Source: Ophiostoma sp. CBS 140.51
Taxonomy: Eukaryota > Ascomycota > Sordariomycetes > Ophiostomatales > Ophiostomataceae
Reading direction: 5' to 3'
DNA length: 36,337 bases
Assembly: GCA_029298735.1 (NCBI GenBank)
Contig: JANSLP010000322.1
Location: 1 to 36,337, forward strand
Shown here: piece by piece, positions 12,004 through 21,836 of the stretch
Layout: every line of letters begins with the position of its first letter
How positions within the stretch are numbered: position 1 is the stretch's first letter
Program-made: the position numbers and the translations under genes
Notes under the pieces: model-generated
Seen by the model: the letters and a program-made list of their open reading frames with translations, nothing else
What the model was told of the DNA's origin: nothing
Databases searched by the model: none

Positions 12004-13372
12004 ATGAAGGTCACAGGAGTAAGTTGTCATCATCAATTCCTCTTGCTGTCCACGACTAACCATCTAGATCTACGTCTACCCCGTCAAGGCCCTCCGCGGC
12101 ATCGCGTTGCCGACGGCCGAGCTCGGCGCACAGGGCATCCGTTATGACCGGCGGTTTATGATACTGACAACCAAGCGCAGCAAGTCGGGACAGCTGCAAA
12201 AGATGCAGCTGTCATCCTTTCCAGAATGTGCGCTGTTCTCGCAGGAGATGACGACCGACGAAAAGGGTGCCGGCGCGTCCGTTATTGTCCACTACCACCC
12301 GCCCGAGAAGAAACACGACGGCATCCCGGTCGACCGCGCCGGCGCCGAAAAGAACCGCATCATCATGTCACCCGTGCAGCACCCGCCGCTCCAGATCCCG
12401 CTGGATCCTTCCATCCGATCCCTCAAGAAACTCGACGTCGACCTGCACGGCAGCCATGCCGAGGGCTACCGGATGGGCGACAAGTACGACGCGTGGTTCA
12501 GTGCCTGTTTTGGGTTTGACGTGGTGCTCGTGTACATTGGCGACGGGCAGCGCAAGGTGTTGGGTGAGACGCTGAAGACGGGCGTCACCGTGCGGTCGAA
12601 GAAGGCGAAGGCGACAAAATCGGCAAAGACTGCGAAAGGCAAGTCAGTGCCGTCGGTGACGGACAAGTTTTGGCCCCTCGCCGTCCTCGAACTGCTGGCC
12701 GCTTTGTGGTTGGAACTGATTTGCGCACTGGGCATTCGAAAGAAACCGCCACCGGAAAAAGACGAGCCGTGGCTGACATTCTCGGACTGTGCACCGTTTC
12801 TGGTGACAGCCGAGTCGTCGCTGCGCAATGTGCGGGCGCGCATGTCGGAAGGGGTGGACGTGCCGATGTACAAGTTCCGGCCAAACATTGTGGTGGACGG
12901 TGACGGCGAAGAGGAGTGGGCGGAAGACTACTGGGGCGAGTTGACAGTCCGACCCAACGGTGTGTCAGCCTCAGCGTCCGACGTGCCATCTCTCGTGGAC
13001 TCCCGCGCCAGCTCGCCCGGATCTGAAATTGACGGTGCCCTCACTCCCAAATCTGGCACTGCAACACCTGTCAAACTACTCCTGACCAGCAACTGTGCCC
13101 GCTGCACATCTCTGAATGTGGACTACAAGACAGGCACACGGGCGGCGGGTGAACTCGGTGAGCTGTTGGGTCGCCTGGCAAAGGACCGGCGAGTGGACCC
13201 GGGCACAAAGTACTCGCCCGTGTTTGGGCGGTATGCTTTTCTGGATCAGCGAGGAAGTGATGGTGAAGACGAGGAGGAGGAGGAAGATATCGTGCGGATT
13301 GCCGTGGGCGATGAAGTGACGGTGACGCGGAGGAACGCAGAACGGACAGTCTGGGACTGGCCAGATTTGTAG
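12004..13372 (+). CDS. MOSC-domain protein (YcbX / mARC type) with internal hydrophobic segment
   Basis: Two exons, 12004-12018 (only five codons, MKVTG) and 12068-13372, are separated by a 49-nt intron and give 439 residues. The start is set by the short first exon, which restores the beta-barrel opening GIYVYPVKALRG. The N-terminal MOSC_N barrel (YDRRFM) covers roughly residues 1-190. The MOSC core follows from TFSDCAPFLV onward, with the conserved CxxC-like site CARC (Cys348, Cys351) before LNVDYKTG. In mARC a cysteine at this site ligates molybdenum. It ends with YSPVFGRYAFL and VGDEV. Homologous enzymes are molybdenum-cofactor proteins that reduce N-hydroxylated compounds; the substrate here is unknown. 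Between the domains sits a lysine-rich stretch and a strongly hydrophobic segment (about 206-228), followed by RKK. A run of acidic residues lies near the C terminus. Confidence 0.9.
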
Positions 13373-13442
13373 ATGGATGGAGGTGAAATAGCATTGTACA
13401 TACATTAAAAGCGTTCTTTTCCAAGCAAATACAGCATTGCAT

Positions 13443-13468
13443 CATACTCATACTCATACCCATACTCG
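13443..13468. repeat. CATACT-like microsatellite
   Basis: About four imperfect copies of a six-base CATACT unit lie just downstream of the MOSC gene, in the gap between it and the converging minus-strand gene. Confidence 0.7.
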
Positions 13469-13578
13469 CAAACTCGTGATTGGTTGCCTTCTCATCCTTT
13501 GTTATTGTTCTTCTCCATTCTGGCCACCGCCAATGTGTACGGCATGGCTGACGTTTGAAAATATTGTCCTGACTCCTC

Positions 13579-14070
13579 CTACCAATCTGTCTCGTAAATC
13601 GTTTGCTCCAGAAGCACCTCCACGTCGTTCACCTCCACTTGGTATTTGTAAGGTAGACTCGCGGGTCGTTGCCGCTGCTGTTGGTGGTTGTAAAGGAGAT
13701 GTATTCGCTGTATTGTGCGTAGATGTGAGTAAAGTCGATGCTGAGAAGACGACGCCCGATGTCTTTGTTGTTCCTGGATTGTTAGCCTTCATCGTAGATT
13801 GAACAGGGGATTGAAAATAAACATACTGATATTGCCGGCGCCACCAATGCCAAAGGACATTCGTCGCGGGGTGTCTTGGGCAACTGAACGGCTGCTTTGT
13901 CTGTCGTTATTATGACTGTGACTATTGTTTCTCCGATTATCACGCCCTCGGTCGTTTCTTATGCACTCCCGGAAAGATATGGGACCAGGCCCAATGTTGT
14001 CGTAAGATGGCGGCGGGTCGTTGTCGTACTCATCCTCGGGGATGGCCAGGAAGTTGTCGTCGGGCGTCAT
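13579..14070 (-). CDS. Small protein with GGAGNI motif; probable one-base frameshift in exon 2
   Basis: Exon 1 (13827-14070) starts MTPDDNFLAI, has an acidic PPxY-like segment DPPPSYDN, a basic Asn/Arg/Ser/His-rich middle, and ends MSFGIGGAGNI. The GxGGAGN signature recalls the DUF3602/Par32-like fungal family, but one copy is weak evidence. A GTATGT donor and CTAAC branch site follow. Exon 2 is ambiguous. Acceptor AAAG (exon from 13762) opens a frame with C-ending codons (IGRRLLSIDFTHIYAQYSEY) that stops at 13629-13631. Strongly coding-like codons (YQVEVNDVEVLLEQTIYETD) continue in the neighbouring frame to TAG at 13579. One missing A in the AAA at 13645-13647 would join them. Acceptor CCAG (exon from 13773) gives a third, low-bias frame ending at 13502. 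The gene is probably real; its 3' structure is unsettled. Confidence 0.55.
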
Positions 14071-16593
14071 GGTGTGAATGGAAGTAAACAAAAAGTCGAA
14101 TAAAGAAAAAAAAAAGTACAAGTAAATTTGTCTCGCGCTCCGACAATAAGCTTTCTCTTGGCGATGGAACGTGGATCTGGGGGAAGAGGAGGGAAGCGAG
14201 CGGAACTCCCGAATGCCAAGACTTTTCAGCGGCGGCGCGATGGCGCACTCTTTATTTACTCTGGGGCTCATCCTGTACCCCAGATTTTGGACTGCTGTGA
14301 ATTGCACTTTTCACATCCTGTTTCTCGGCCACAATTTGTACTGGTCATTTCCCATGTTTGCCTTTGTCTGCAAAAGCAGGAAACCACTAGCCTGGACCAA
14401 AGAGGACGATCTCGTGCCCATTGGGCCTACGTAAGATGGCCACTCTTTGGGATTGGCGGCACATGAAATGGACAAATCTCGAAAAAGGAAAAGACGAAAA
14501 GCAACTGTCCATTTCTACGCTTGTTCGGTCACAGAAAAGCAACATGACCACACCGTCTTGTTCGTCGTCGACTGCCCACCAAAGATAACGCCAAGACCAA
14601 CGATTGGGCCAGAATCCGGAGAACGACGCGCGCCGCACACCCCTTCACCACCGGCAGTGCATCGTACTGTGGCCCCAAGTCTGGGACTAGAACTCGGAAC
14701 GAAAAGCTTGGCCATAACCGTCGTTCATGAGAGTTGTATTCTCTTCTTTCAAATAGTTTAGAATGCATGTATTCTCTACACCTTGTAAAATCCTTGGACC
14801 TTGTCTACACATGCTCATTCCCCTCCCTCTCAAGTCGATCGTATGTTTGCATACGCTGAAAGATAAGAGACGATGCACATGGTCCGTGTGATTTTGTGAC
14901 GTGACAGATTGACATGAGGAAACGAAGTGGCTGACAGTCAAAATGACCGAAATACAATGTTTGTTGCTTTTTCATGGCCAGCCCAACAGCCAGCTCCGTC
15001 AGTTGGAGCTAGCACTCGGCAAGTGGTGCCGCCGAGACCAATTCAGTCCAAGACAGGGCAAAGACAAGGCGAAAAGGCAAGGCCCGGAAGTGACACGAGC
15101 CAGCGCTTGTCGTAGAAGTGGATCGGGTCAGTCGGTGATCTCGACTTTTTTTTTGTTAATCGTGCCATGTGTGGACAATGCCAGAGTTAATGATGTCGCC
15201 GAGTTCTAGAAGAGTGGATTTGCCCGTTGCAGAGCATACATAACTGTCAAAACCTGGTTATGCCGTCATAACGGCCAACGGACGGTTAATAGCATACAGA
15301 GAATACCGATCATTAGTTCTCGACGAGTTACCTTAGAACCGTCCAGTAACTCATTTGTTCCTTCTCTCTTCTCCTTTTCTTCTCTTCGACTTCAAGTCAT
15401 TCTCCTCAACTATTCATCATTTTGTCGGCCCGTTTACGATGCGGAAGTATTGACCAAAGTGCTGTTGAGTTGAAGAGTATGGCTCCATGATTTGTTCATT
15501 GCTTTCTCTCGGCTAAATTAACGATAGAATGAACGGAAGCAAGAAGACGGGACAGTATTACCAGCATGACAAAGCCACTACTGCCCTTTCTCTCGCTTCC
15601 GTTAGCCCTTTTTTATGTAGATCTTTTATGTTCCTCGTTTGACGTTCAATGCGAGCAACAAACAAAATGCCGTTAAGAACACAGCACTCAAAGTTTGTGG
15701 ACTCATGTCTTCAGCTTCTCTTATGATGTTTGCGAGCCCTTTTATGTCGAATGACATTATTGGTTCCAGTTTTAGTAAAAAGCGACCAAAGCGAAGAGGC
15801 AAGGTTTTGAGGATGCTGCAAAATTGCATCGCCAAGGCAGAGGTCACGACCTCGACATCTCACTATGGGTAGATCGCACGAGGCTGCGTACACTCTTAAT
15901 CTCTTGTTCTCTCATCGCTAAGATACAAGTGTGTCCAAGCTCAACTGGAGAGGGTGGTCACTCTCTTCATCTAAACTTCCTAGGAGAATAGCAAGCATGC
16001 GGCAATATAAAACAAACGAAAGAGAGGCGGAGCAGCTATGCTTGCGGGACACGGATGGAACGAGTGAGAGGACAATGTCGATATTGTTCGAACGACCTCC
16101 GCTTTCCTCTGCCGCGTCCTCGTAAAGTGGTTTCCATCGACTTTCTCCCAGTCACAAAAGAAGGACACTCGTTTCAAGGTGAAGTCTCTTCTCCCCTTTC
16201 CCTTCCTCTTTTAATCTATTCTCTCAATAGAGATCCCGCTCGTCTATCCCGGACGGAAGCGAGAGGAGAGAGGGGCCAAAGGGTGAGAGAAGAATGGGGG
16301 AGGACGGGAAGAAGAAGGACAGGAAGACCAAAAGATGTATGGAAATCTCTTCTCCTCGTCTTCTTTCCCTGGTAAATGGATGGATTTCCATCACATTATT
16401 CGTTTCTCGTGATGCTTCAACCAACAATTCTATCAACACAACAAATCATCGACGACAGACCACGATTCAGAACAGAAGCGGACAAATGTATCATTTTTGA
16501 ATGCCACATGGCCACAATGTGAACTAACGAGCACCTCTGTGATGCTCTGACTTGCTGGTCATCACCCAAATATTCTCTCACACAGTTCTCACG
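14071..16593. other. Intergenic, 2.5 kb, between divergent genes
   Basis: This spacer lies between the small minus-strand gene and the receptor gene and should hold both promoters. The receptor leader (about 16380-16593) is rich in CAACA/ATCA words, as in other leaders here. Open frames are short and none has a recognisable motif. No RNA gene is seen. Confidence 0.6.
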
Positions 16594-19239
16594 ATGTCTG
16601 CCACAAACACGGCGGCGTCTGTCGTGGCATCGACTCTGGCCACACTGACATCTCTTACAACTGACCTGGCCACCGCCACATCGACTACAGACTCATCCAG
16701 TCCCACATCCACCTCCCGATCCGGCCATGCCGGCCATAACGGAAGTCATGCCGGCCACCGACCAAACGACAGTCGTCGTGGCGTCATTATCGGCGTCATC
16801 TCATTCATCCTTCCATTCACCACGGCCGTCGTCCTTCTTCGCTTCTACACTAGACACTACTTGAGTGGCCGAGCCGTCGGAGTCGATGACTGGGCCATGC
16901 TCGCCGCCCTTGTCCTTGCTGCTGTCGATGGCGCCACCATGCTTCTCATGACCACCCAGGGATTGGGCCGCCACATGTGGACATTGACAACCGAACAAAT
17001 CACCACCTACAACATGTACTTTTATATGTCCATTGTCTTTTACTACGCCTGTCTTGGCACCGTCAAGACTGCCATCCTCCTTCAGTACCTCCGCGTCTTT
17101 GCCGTCAAGATGCGCAAAATTACCCTCGTTGCCTTGGTGCTTATCGGCCTCTGGAGCACTGCTCTTGTTTTGGTGTCGATTTTCGCCTGCTGGCCAATCC
17201 GTGCCTTTTGGGACAAGTCTGTGACCAACCCGCACTGCGTCGCCGACCTGCCGCAGTGGTACGCCAATGCGGCTGGCAACATTGCCACGGACATTTTGAT
17301 TTTTGCGCTGCCGATCCCGGTGCTGTGGCGCCTCAACCTGCCACGGTCGCAGCGGCTGTCACTGATTGGCATTTTTGGGTTGGGCTTCTTTACGTGCACA
17401 ATATCCGTCATTAGAATCACCTTCCTCAACTTGAACGGTGACGATACGTATGCCAACGTGGCGGCGGCGTGCTGGTCGATCGGGGAGCTATGCTGTGCCA
17501 TTGTGTGTTCGTCGCTGCCGACGCTGCGGCCGGTATTCTTCCATTTACTTCCAGGGCCGTTGCGTCATCACTACAATAACCACAGCAATAACACCAACAA
17601 TAATCGAAACGACACCACCCGCGGCGGCGTTGGGAACGGAAACAACCCCAACATGTACCGCCCATCGAGCCACCATCGCCAATCAGCCTACCTCAATGCA
17701 TATGCCAACAGCCTGGGTGGTTTCACAGGTTTCGGTCATGACCTTGACCACGCCTTTAGCCACGATGGATACCGTCTCAAGTCGGTCGTGACAAGGGATA
17801 CTAACAAGCCTACCAACCACGACGATGACAGTACAGACGGAATCCGCCGCAGCAGGACCATGATCATCCCGCCTCGACCGCCTCGGCCGACCTCTTATTA
17901 CAACCCGTTCTCTAGCCAGATCCATCCGGCTGAACAGCCAAGAGCAACTGAGGCGACCGACAAGGTCGGTCTCAGCTTCACGACGACGAGTCACCTTCGG
18001 AGCACTTCATCTCTGGGTAGCACCGATAGTGACAGCGGCTTCCATACCCACGACCTCCAACGTGGCCGCAGCTTGAACCGCAACCGGAACCGCAACACGT
18101 TGCGCGCCGCTCGTAACCGCCGCCTCCCGACACGCGGTGCATCGAGCAGCGGCAGTGATGACGGCATGGACAGCGACAGCGATCTGGACCGGTATATGCA
18201 GTGGGCCGGCCGAGACTATTACCAGTCGCAGCACTACCACTACAGGAAGGACCAGCAGGACCAGCTGAACAAGGAAAAAGACCAGGAGAAGAAGGCTATT
18301 ACAACGGCTGTAGCCGCTGCCGCCTCACCGACGACTCTCACAACCTCCTCAACCCTCGTATCCAAACAGCCATCACTTCCCACAACGCCATCACACCGCT
18401 TGCTGCGTGAATTGGTCTCAGAGCTGACTTCGCCGCGGACTAATACCAATGGCGGCACCGGCCTCAACATCCGCAACAGCAGTAGCACCGAGACTCTGGG
18501 CCAGGCCGCACGGGAGGTGCGCCTCAATATGCTGCTGCCCGAAACGCCCAAGAGCACGGCTACGGCAACCGACACCCACCAACGAAACAAGTCCGGCGCC
18601 ACGTTCTTCTTGTCCGACGACGAAGACGATGCCAACCACAGCAATAACACCAGTAGTCTCAGCAGTGGTAGAAGCAGTAGCAACAGCAACAACACCAGCA
18701 ACAGCATCAGCCCAAAGAAAATCTTGGGCGGCCAGTCCTTGCCGTCATCGGCCGCACCAACTCGTGCACACTCCCCATCACCCTCATTACCACCACCCTC
18801 ACCGCCCCGATCCTACAGCTACAGCCACCTAAAGAGAATGGCCGCCGCCGTGGCCGATGGTGTTAGTACGGCCGTCAATGCAGGCATTGGTGTCGCCGGA
18901 ACGAGCGGCAGTATTGGAGCGGGTGCGATCGAGAGAAAAGAGCGAGAGAGGGAGAGGGGGCGGAGCAGTAGTGCTGGCGGTCCTCGTGCTCAAATACCGA
19001 AATCACCGACGGCTGCTCTGGCCGCGCCCGCAATTGCCCCGCCGATGCCCTCGCTGAACCCAGCCGACCCGCTGGCCATTGACCGTGATGCTTACTTGGG
19101 CCTGCGCCAAGGGACGGTGACATCGATCGAGGCGACCCGGCCGTCGACGGCCGAGGCGGAGGCGCTAGGGTTGACATTGCCGACGGGGCCTGGTATCCAG
19201 ATCCGGCGCGAGGTCGCCCAGGACGTTGGGCCAGCGTGA
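16594..19239 (+). CDS. PTH11/SAT4-type fungal rhodopsin-fold receptor with very long C-terminal tail
   Basis: A single exon of 881 residues. The ATG at 16594 is used because the open frame extends upstream only to a TTG. An N-terminal Ser/Thr-rich, His-containing ectodomain of about 60 residues lacks a CFEM domain. Seven hydrophobic helices follow at roughly 62-86, 98-121, 140-168, 176-200, 222-247, 254-278 and 286-312. Family landmarks are GVDDW before helix 2, GTVKTAILLQYLRVF in helix 3, PHCVADLPQW in the loop before helix 5, IPVLWRLNLPRSQR, and CWSIGELCCAIVCSSLPTLRP in helix 7. The last 560 residues are a low-complexity Asn/Ser/Arg/Pro-rich tail, presumably cytoplasmic and rich in phosphorylation-type serines. 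Members of this family sense surface or chemical cues (Pth11 in Magnaporthe) but most are uncharacterised; no ligand can be inferred. Confidence 0.88.
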   Translation: MSATNTAASVVASTLATLTSLTTDLATATSTTDSSSPTSTSRSGHAGHNGSHAGHRPNDSRRGVIIGVISFILPFTTAVVLLRFYTRHYLSGRAVGVDDWAMLAALVLAAVDGATMLLMTTQGLGRHMWTLTTEQITTYNMYFYMSIVFYYACLGTVKTAILLQYLRVFAVKMRKITLVALVLIGLWSTALVLVSIFACWPIRAFWDKSVTNPHCVADLPQWYANAAGNIATDILIFALPIPVLWRLNLPRSQRLSLIGIFGLGFFTCTISVIRITFLNLNGDDTYANVAAACWSIGELCCAIVCSSLPTLRPVFFHLLPGPLRHHYNNHSNNTNNNRNDTTRGGVGNGNNPNMYRPSSHHRQSAYLNAYANSLGGFTGFGHDLDHAFSHDGYRLKSVVTRDTNKPTNHDDDSTDGIRRSRTMIIPPRPPRPTSYYNPFSSQIHPAEQPRATEATDKVGLSFTTTSHLRSTSSLGSTDSDSGFHTHDLQRGRSLNRNRNRNTLRAARNRRLPTRGASSSGSDDGMDSDSDLDRYMQWAGRDYYQSQHYHYRKDQQDQLNKEKDQEKKAITTAVAAAASPTTLTTSSTLVSKQPSLPTTPSHRLLRELVSELTSPRTNTNGGTGLNIRNSSSTETLGQAAREVRLNMLLPETPKSTATATDTHQRNKSGATFFLSDDEDDANHSNNTSSLSSGRSSSNSNNTSNSISPKKILGGQSLPSSAAPTRAHSPSPSLPPPSPPRSYSYSHLKRMAAAVADGVSTAVNAGIGVAGTSGSIGAGAIERKERERERGRSSSAGGPRAQIPKSPTAALAAPAIAPPMPSLNPADPLAIDRDAYLGLRQGTVTSIEATRPSTAEAEALGLTLPTGPGIQIRREVAQDVGPA

Positions 19240-19876
19240 GTTGATGAGGTCGTCGTGATTTGTTGTTTTGTATATTAGTTTCATTTCTGTATCTTGTAGT
19301 TGATATGTTTGAGCATCACTATCCAAAAACATTGCACCAAGTAAATTGACCATCTCAGTCACGTCACTTGTTTATGTGAACCTAAATTGCAATCCAATCC
19401 TAGATGAACAGTGAGATAAGTATGGAAGCCATATGGAAGGAAAAAGATGTTGAGAAAATATATAATGACATTAACACGACTTTGTGGTAGATGGGTCTTT
19501 CTAGCACACAAAAAGATATAAACAAAAGGTGACAAATAAGTGGTGACAAAAAAGATGGCAAATTATCAAAAAAGGAAATAGTGAATGTGCTTTATCCCAA
19601 ACGCCGACTCCCTTCGAAGCCGCTGGGGCCTTGAAAAAGGGACCAACAGTTTAAAAAGGGAGGAAAGATAAGAAAACGAGAAGAAAAAAGATGCAAGAGT
19701 CGCGGAAGGATCTTGCCCCTAAAAAGACGTCCCCTACGTCTAGAAGGTGTTTGGTGCATTGTACGCCAATTCGGCCGTTGATCTAAAGAAGAAATGAAAA
19801 CAAAAAGTGGTAATATAGAAAAGAAAAATGGTATACACCAAAAAGAGGAGGCAAGACAATCATGCAAGCTCATTGC
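19240..19876. other. Convergent 3' region between the receptor and GH76 genes
   Basis: AT-rich spacer of 637 bp between two convergent stop codons; it should contain both 3' UTRs and poly(A) sites. No coding or RNA feature is seen. Confidence 0.7.
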
Positions 19877-21836
19877 TTACAGCATGCCCTTGCCCTTGCC
19901 AAAGAGGCCGAGGCGGAAGCCCTCGCCCTCACCGGTGTTCATCCACACCATCATAGACACAATGCCGGAAATGATAATAATGGTGAGGATCGAGGCACCC
20001 GCACGGTCGCCCGCGGTGATGGGGCCGTAGTTGGTGGTCGTGATCGAGGAGCCAACACCAGCGGCCGCGTTACCCACACTCGTACCACCCGTCGTGTTCG
20101 TCAGGGCGGCCTTGAGGGGTTCGAGAGTGATCATGACGCTCATGAGGGCACCCAGAGCGTTCATCTCTTGGCCGGCGCCAGTGTCGCCATCGTACGAGCT
20201 GGTGGTCCAGCGGAAACCGCAGGTGCCGTCGGCGTTGCAGTTCTTGACAGCAGCCTCGGCCGACGTCTTGAGGACGGGCAGGATGGTGTCCTTGATAAAC
20301 GGCGCAACTTGGGTGACCTGGGCCAGCCACCGGTGCAGGTAGCACTTGTACGAAAGCATATCGGCCGTGCACTGGATCGAGGCCGTCAACTCGCAAGCCA
20401 GCTCGACAGCAATGCCGTTGGGGAAGAACACCTCAAGGGTGCGGTTTGTCAGGCTTGTCAGACGCTGCTCCCATAGAGCGGATCCGTTGGTCTACATCGT
20501 GTTAGTAAGGGATACACAGCATAGTTAACACGTGGGGTATGAACTCACGTAGTTGTACATGAAACCGGCGCCCTGGATGAAGGCTGCGGCCACGTAGGAG
20601 AACTGCGCCTTGTTGATGTCCGTGCAGTTGTGTTCGACGTGAGCACCGTCGTAGATGTTGTACGCAGCATCAATGTAACCGACGTCGGCCGTCCAGTTAT
20701 AGGCCGTCTCGGCCCACTGGGCGTACGAGTCGTTGCCGGTGTAACGGGCCAGACGAGCGCCGAGGTTGAAGAAGATGCCGTTCGCGATACTGTTCTTGTA
20801 GTCGTAACCGTTGTTCGTCAGGGGGATCTGCCAGCGCAGACCACCGTTGCAGTACTGCGTGTCCCAGCGGGCGGCTTGGGTGTTGAAGACGGCCTGGGCC
20901 AGAGCGAGCCACTGGGGGTCCGTGTCCGGCGGGTTCTCAAAGTTGACCTCGGCTGCCAGCATGGCGGACATGCCCCAAAAACCCTGATCGTCGTTACCCA
21001 GAGATGCCGTCCAGTTGGCCGGCTCGTAGCTGTTACCCGGCGGGCCGGCCTGGAAAACCAAAGAGTACAGTGTGGTCGGGTTGTACGAGGTATCGGCGGT
21101 GTAGTACCAGTAGTCGACCATGGTTCCCCACATTGCGCCGCCCTCCCACCAGTAATAGTCACCATTTGGCGGGGGACCAGGCAGAATACCAGGCGTATTG
21201 CCTGTGGTTGTGGTCAGCCATACTGTTTGGTGTTGTGATGGGATTTGGGGTAGAAAAGGAAGGCAATAAGAATATGAAAAGAAAATGGAAGTGAAAGACG
21301 TAAAGATGTAAAAATAACATACCAGACAGGTTGCCCTTGTAGTAGGACAAGAGGTTGTAGGCAATTGTTGCCATGGCGTTCTTTACCGACGCTGTGGTAG
21401 CAATTAGTGGTTAGCCGTCAGCACGTTCACGATGCGATCGGAATACGATTTGCCAAGCCCTTCCCTTCCCAATCGCCGCCCATTTGGCCCAAACCATGCC
21501 AGCGTGCCAAGACCAGCCCATGAGCATTGACATGTGGATCCCGCAGCCCAAAAAAGGATGCAGAATCCAGAACTGTGAAAAATAATGATGACGCGTTCAC
21601 ACGTGCAGGCGTCCGGAACATCATGGGATGTCCCAAAATGTCGCTCATGATGGTCTTGCAATGCAGCGAAAGCGTGGATGCGGCAGGAGAAGGAGGGAAG
21701 GGCCGGCAAAGTCGACCAACAGGGGAGAAAAGTAAATGTACGCACACGACGAGGTGAGGTCGACATCAATCTGGGCGGTGGCCGTGGTGGCGCAGGCCGC
21801 CGCGACGAGGAGGGATTTAAGGAATGAGGGAGCCAT
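19877..21836 (-). CDS. GH76 alpha-1,6-mannanase/transglycosidase, Dfg5/Dcw1 type
   Basis: Enzymes of this group are thought to act on the alpha-1,6-mannan of GPI glycans and cross-link GPI proteins into the wall. Four exons, 21746-21836, 21323-21391, 20549-21201 and 19877-20491, with introns of 354, 121 and 57 nt, all GT-AG and frame-consistent, encode 475 residues. Residues 1-21 are a signal peptide (MAPSFLKSLL...ATAQ). The catalytic Asp-Asp pair is Asp124-Asp125 in LGNDDQGFWG. Other family blocks are YYWWEGGAMWGTMVDYW, CNGGLRWQIP, NGIFFNLGARLARYTG, YDGAHV and the cysteine-containing CGFRWTT. The C terminus has a hydrophobic helix (about 436-454) followed by a 21-residue Gly/Lys-rich tail ending GKGKGML, so a membrane anchor is at least as likely as a GPI signal. 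The exon 1 donor (GTGCGT) is the least certain junction. Confidence 0.93.

Noticed and set aside
20630..21238. A 202-codon plus-strand frame over the GH76 gene
   Set aside because: Antisense shadow; the minus strand carries catalytic motifs and consistent exons.
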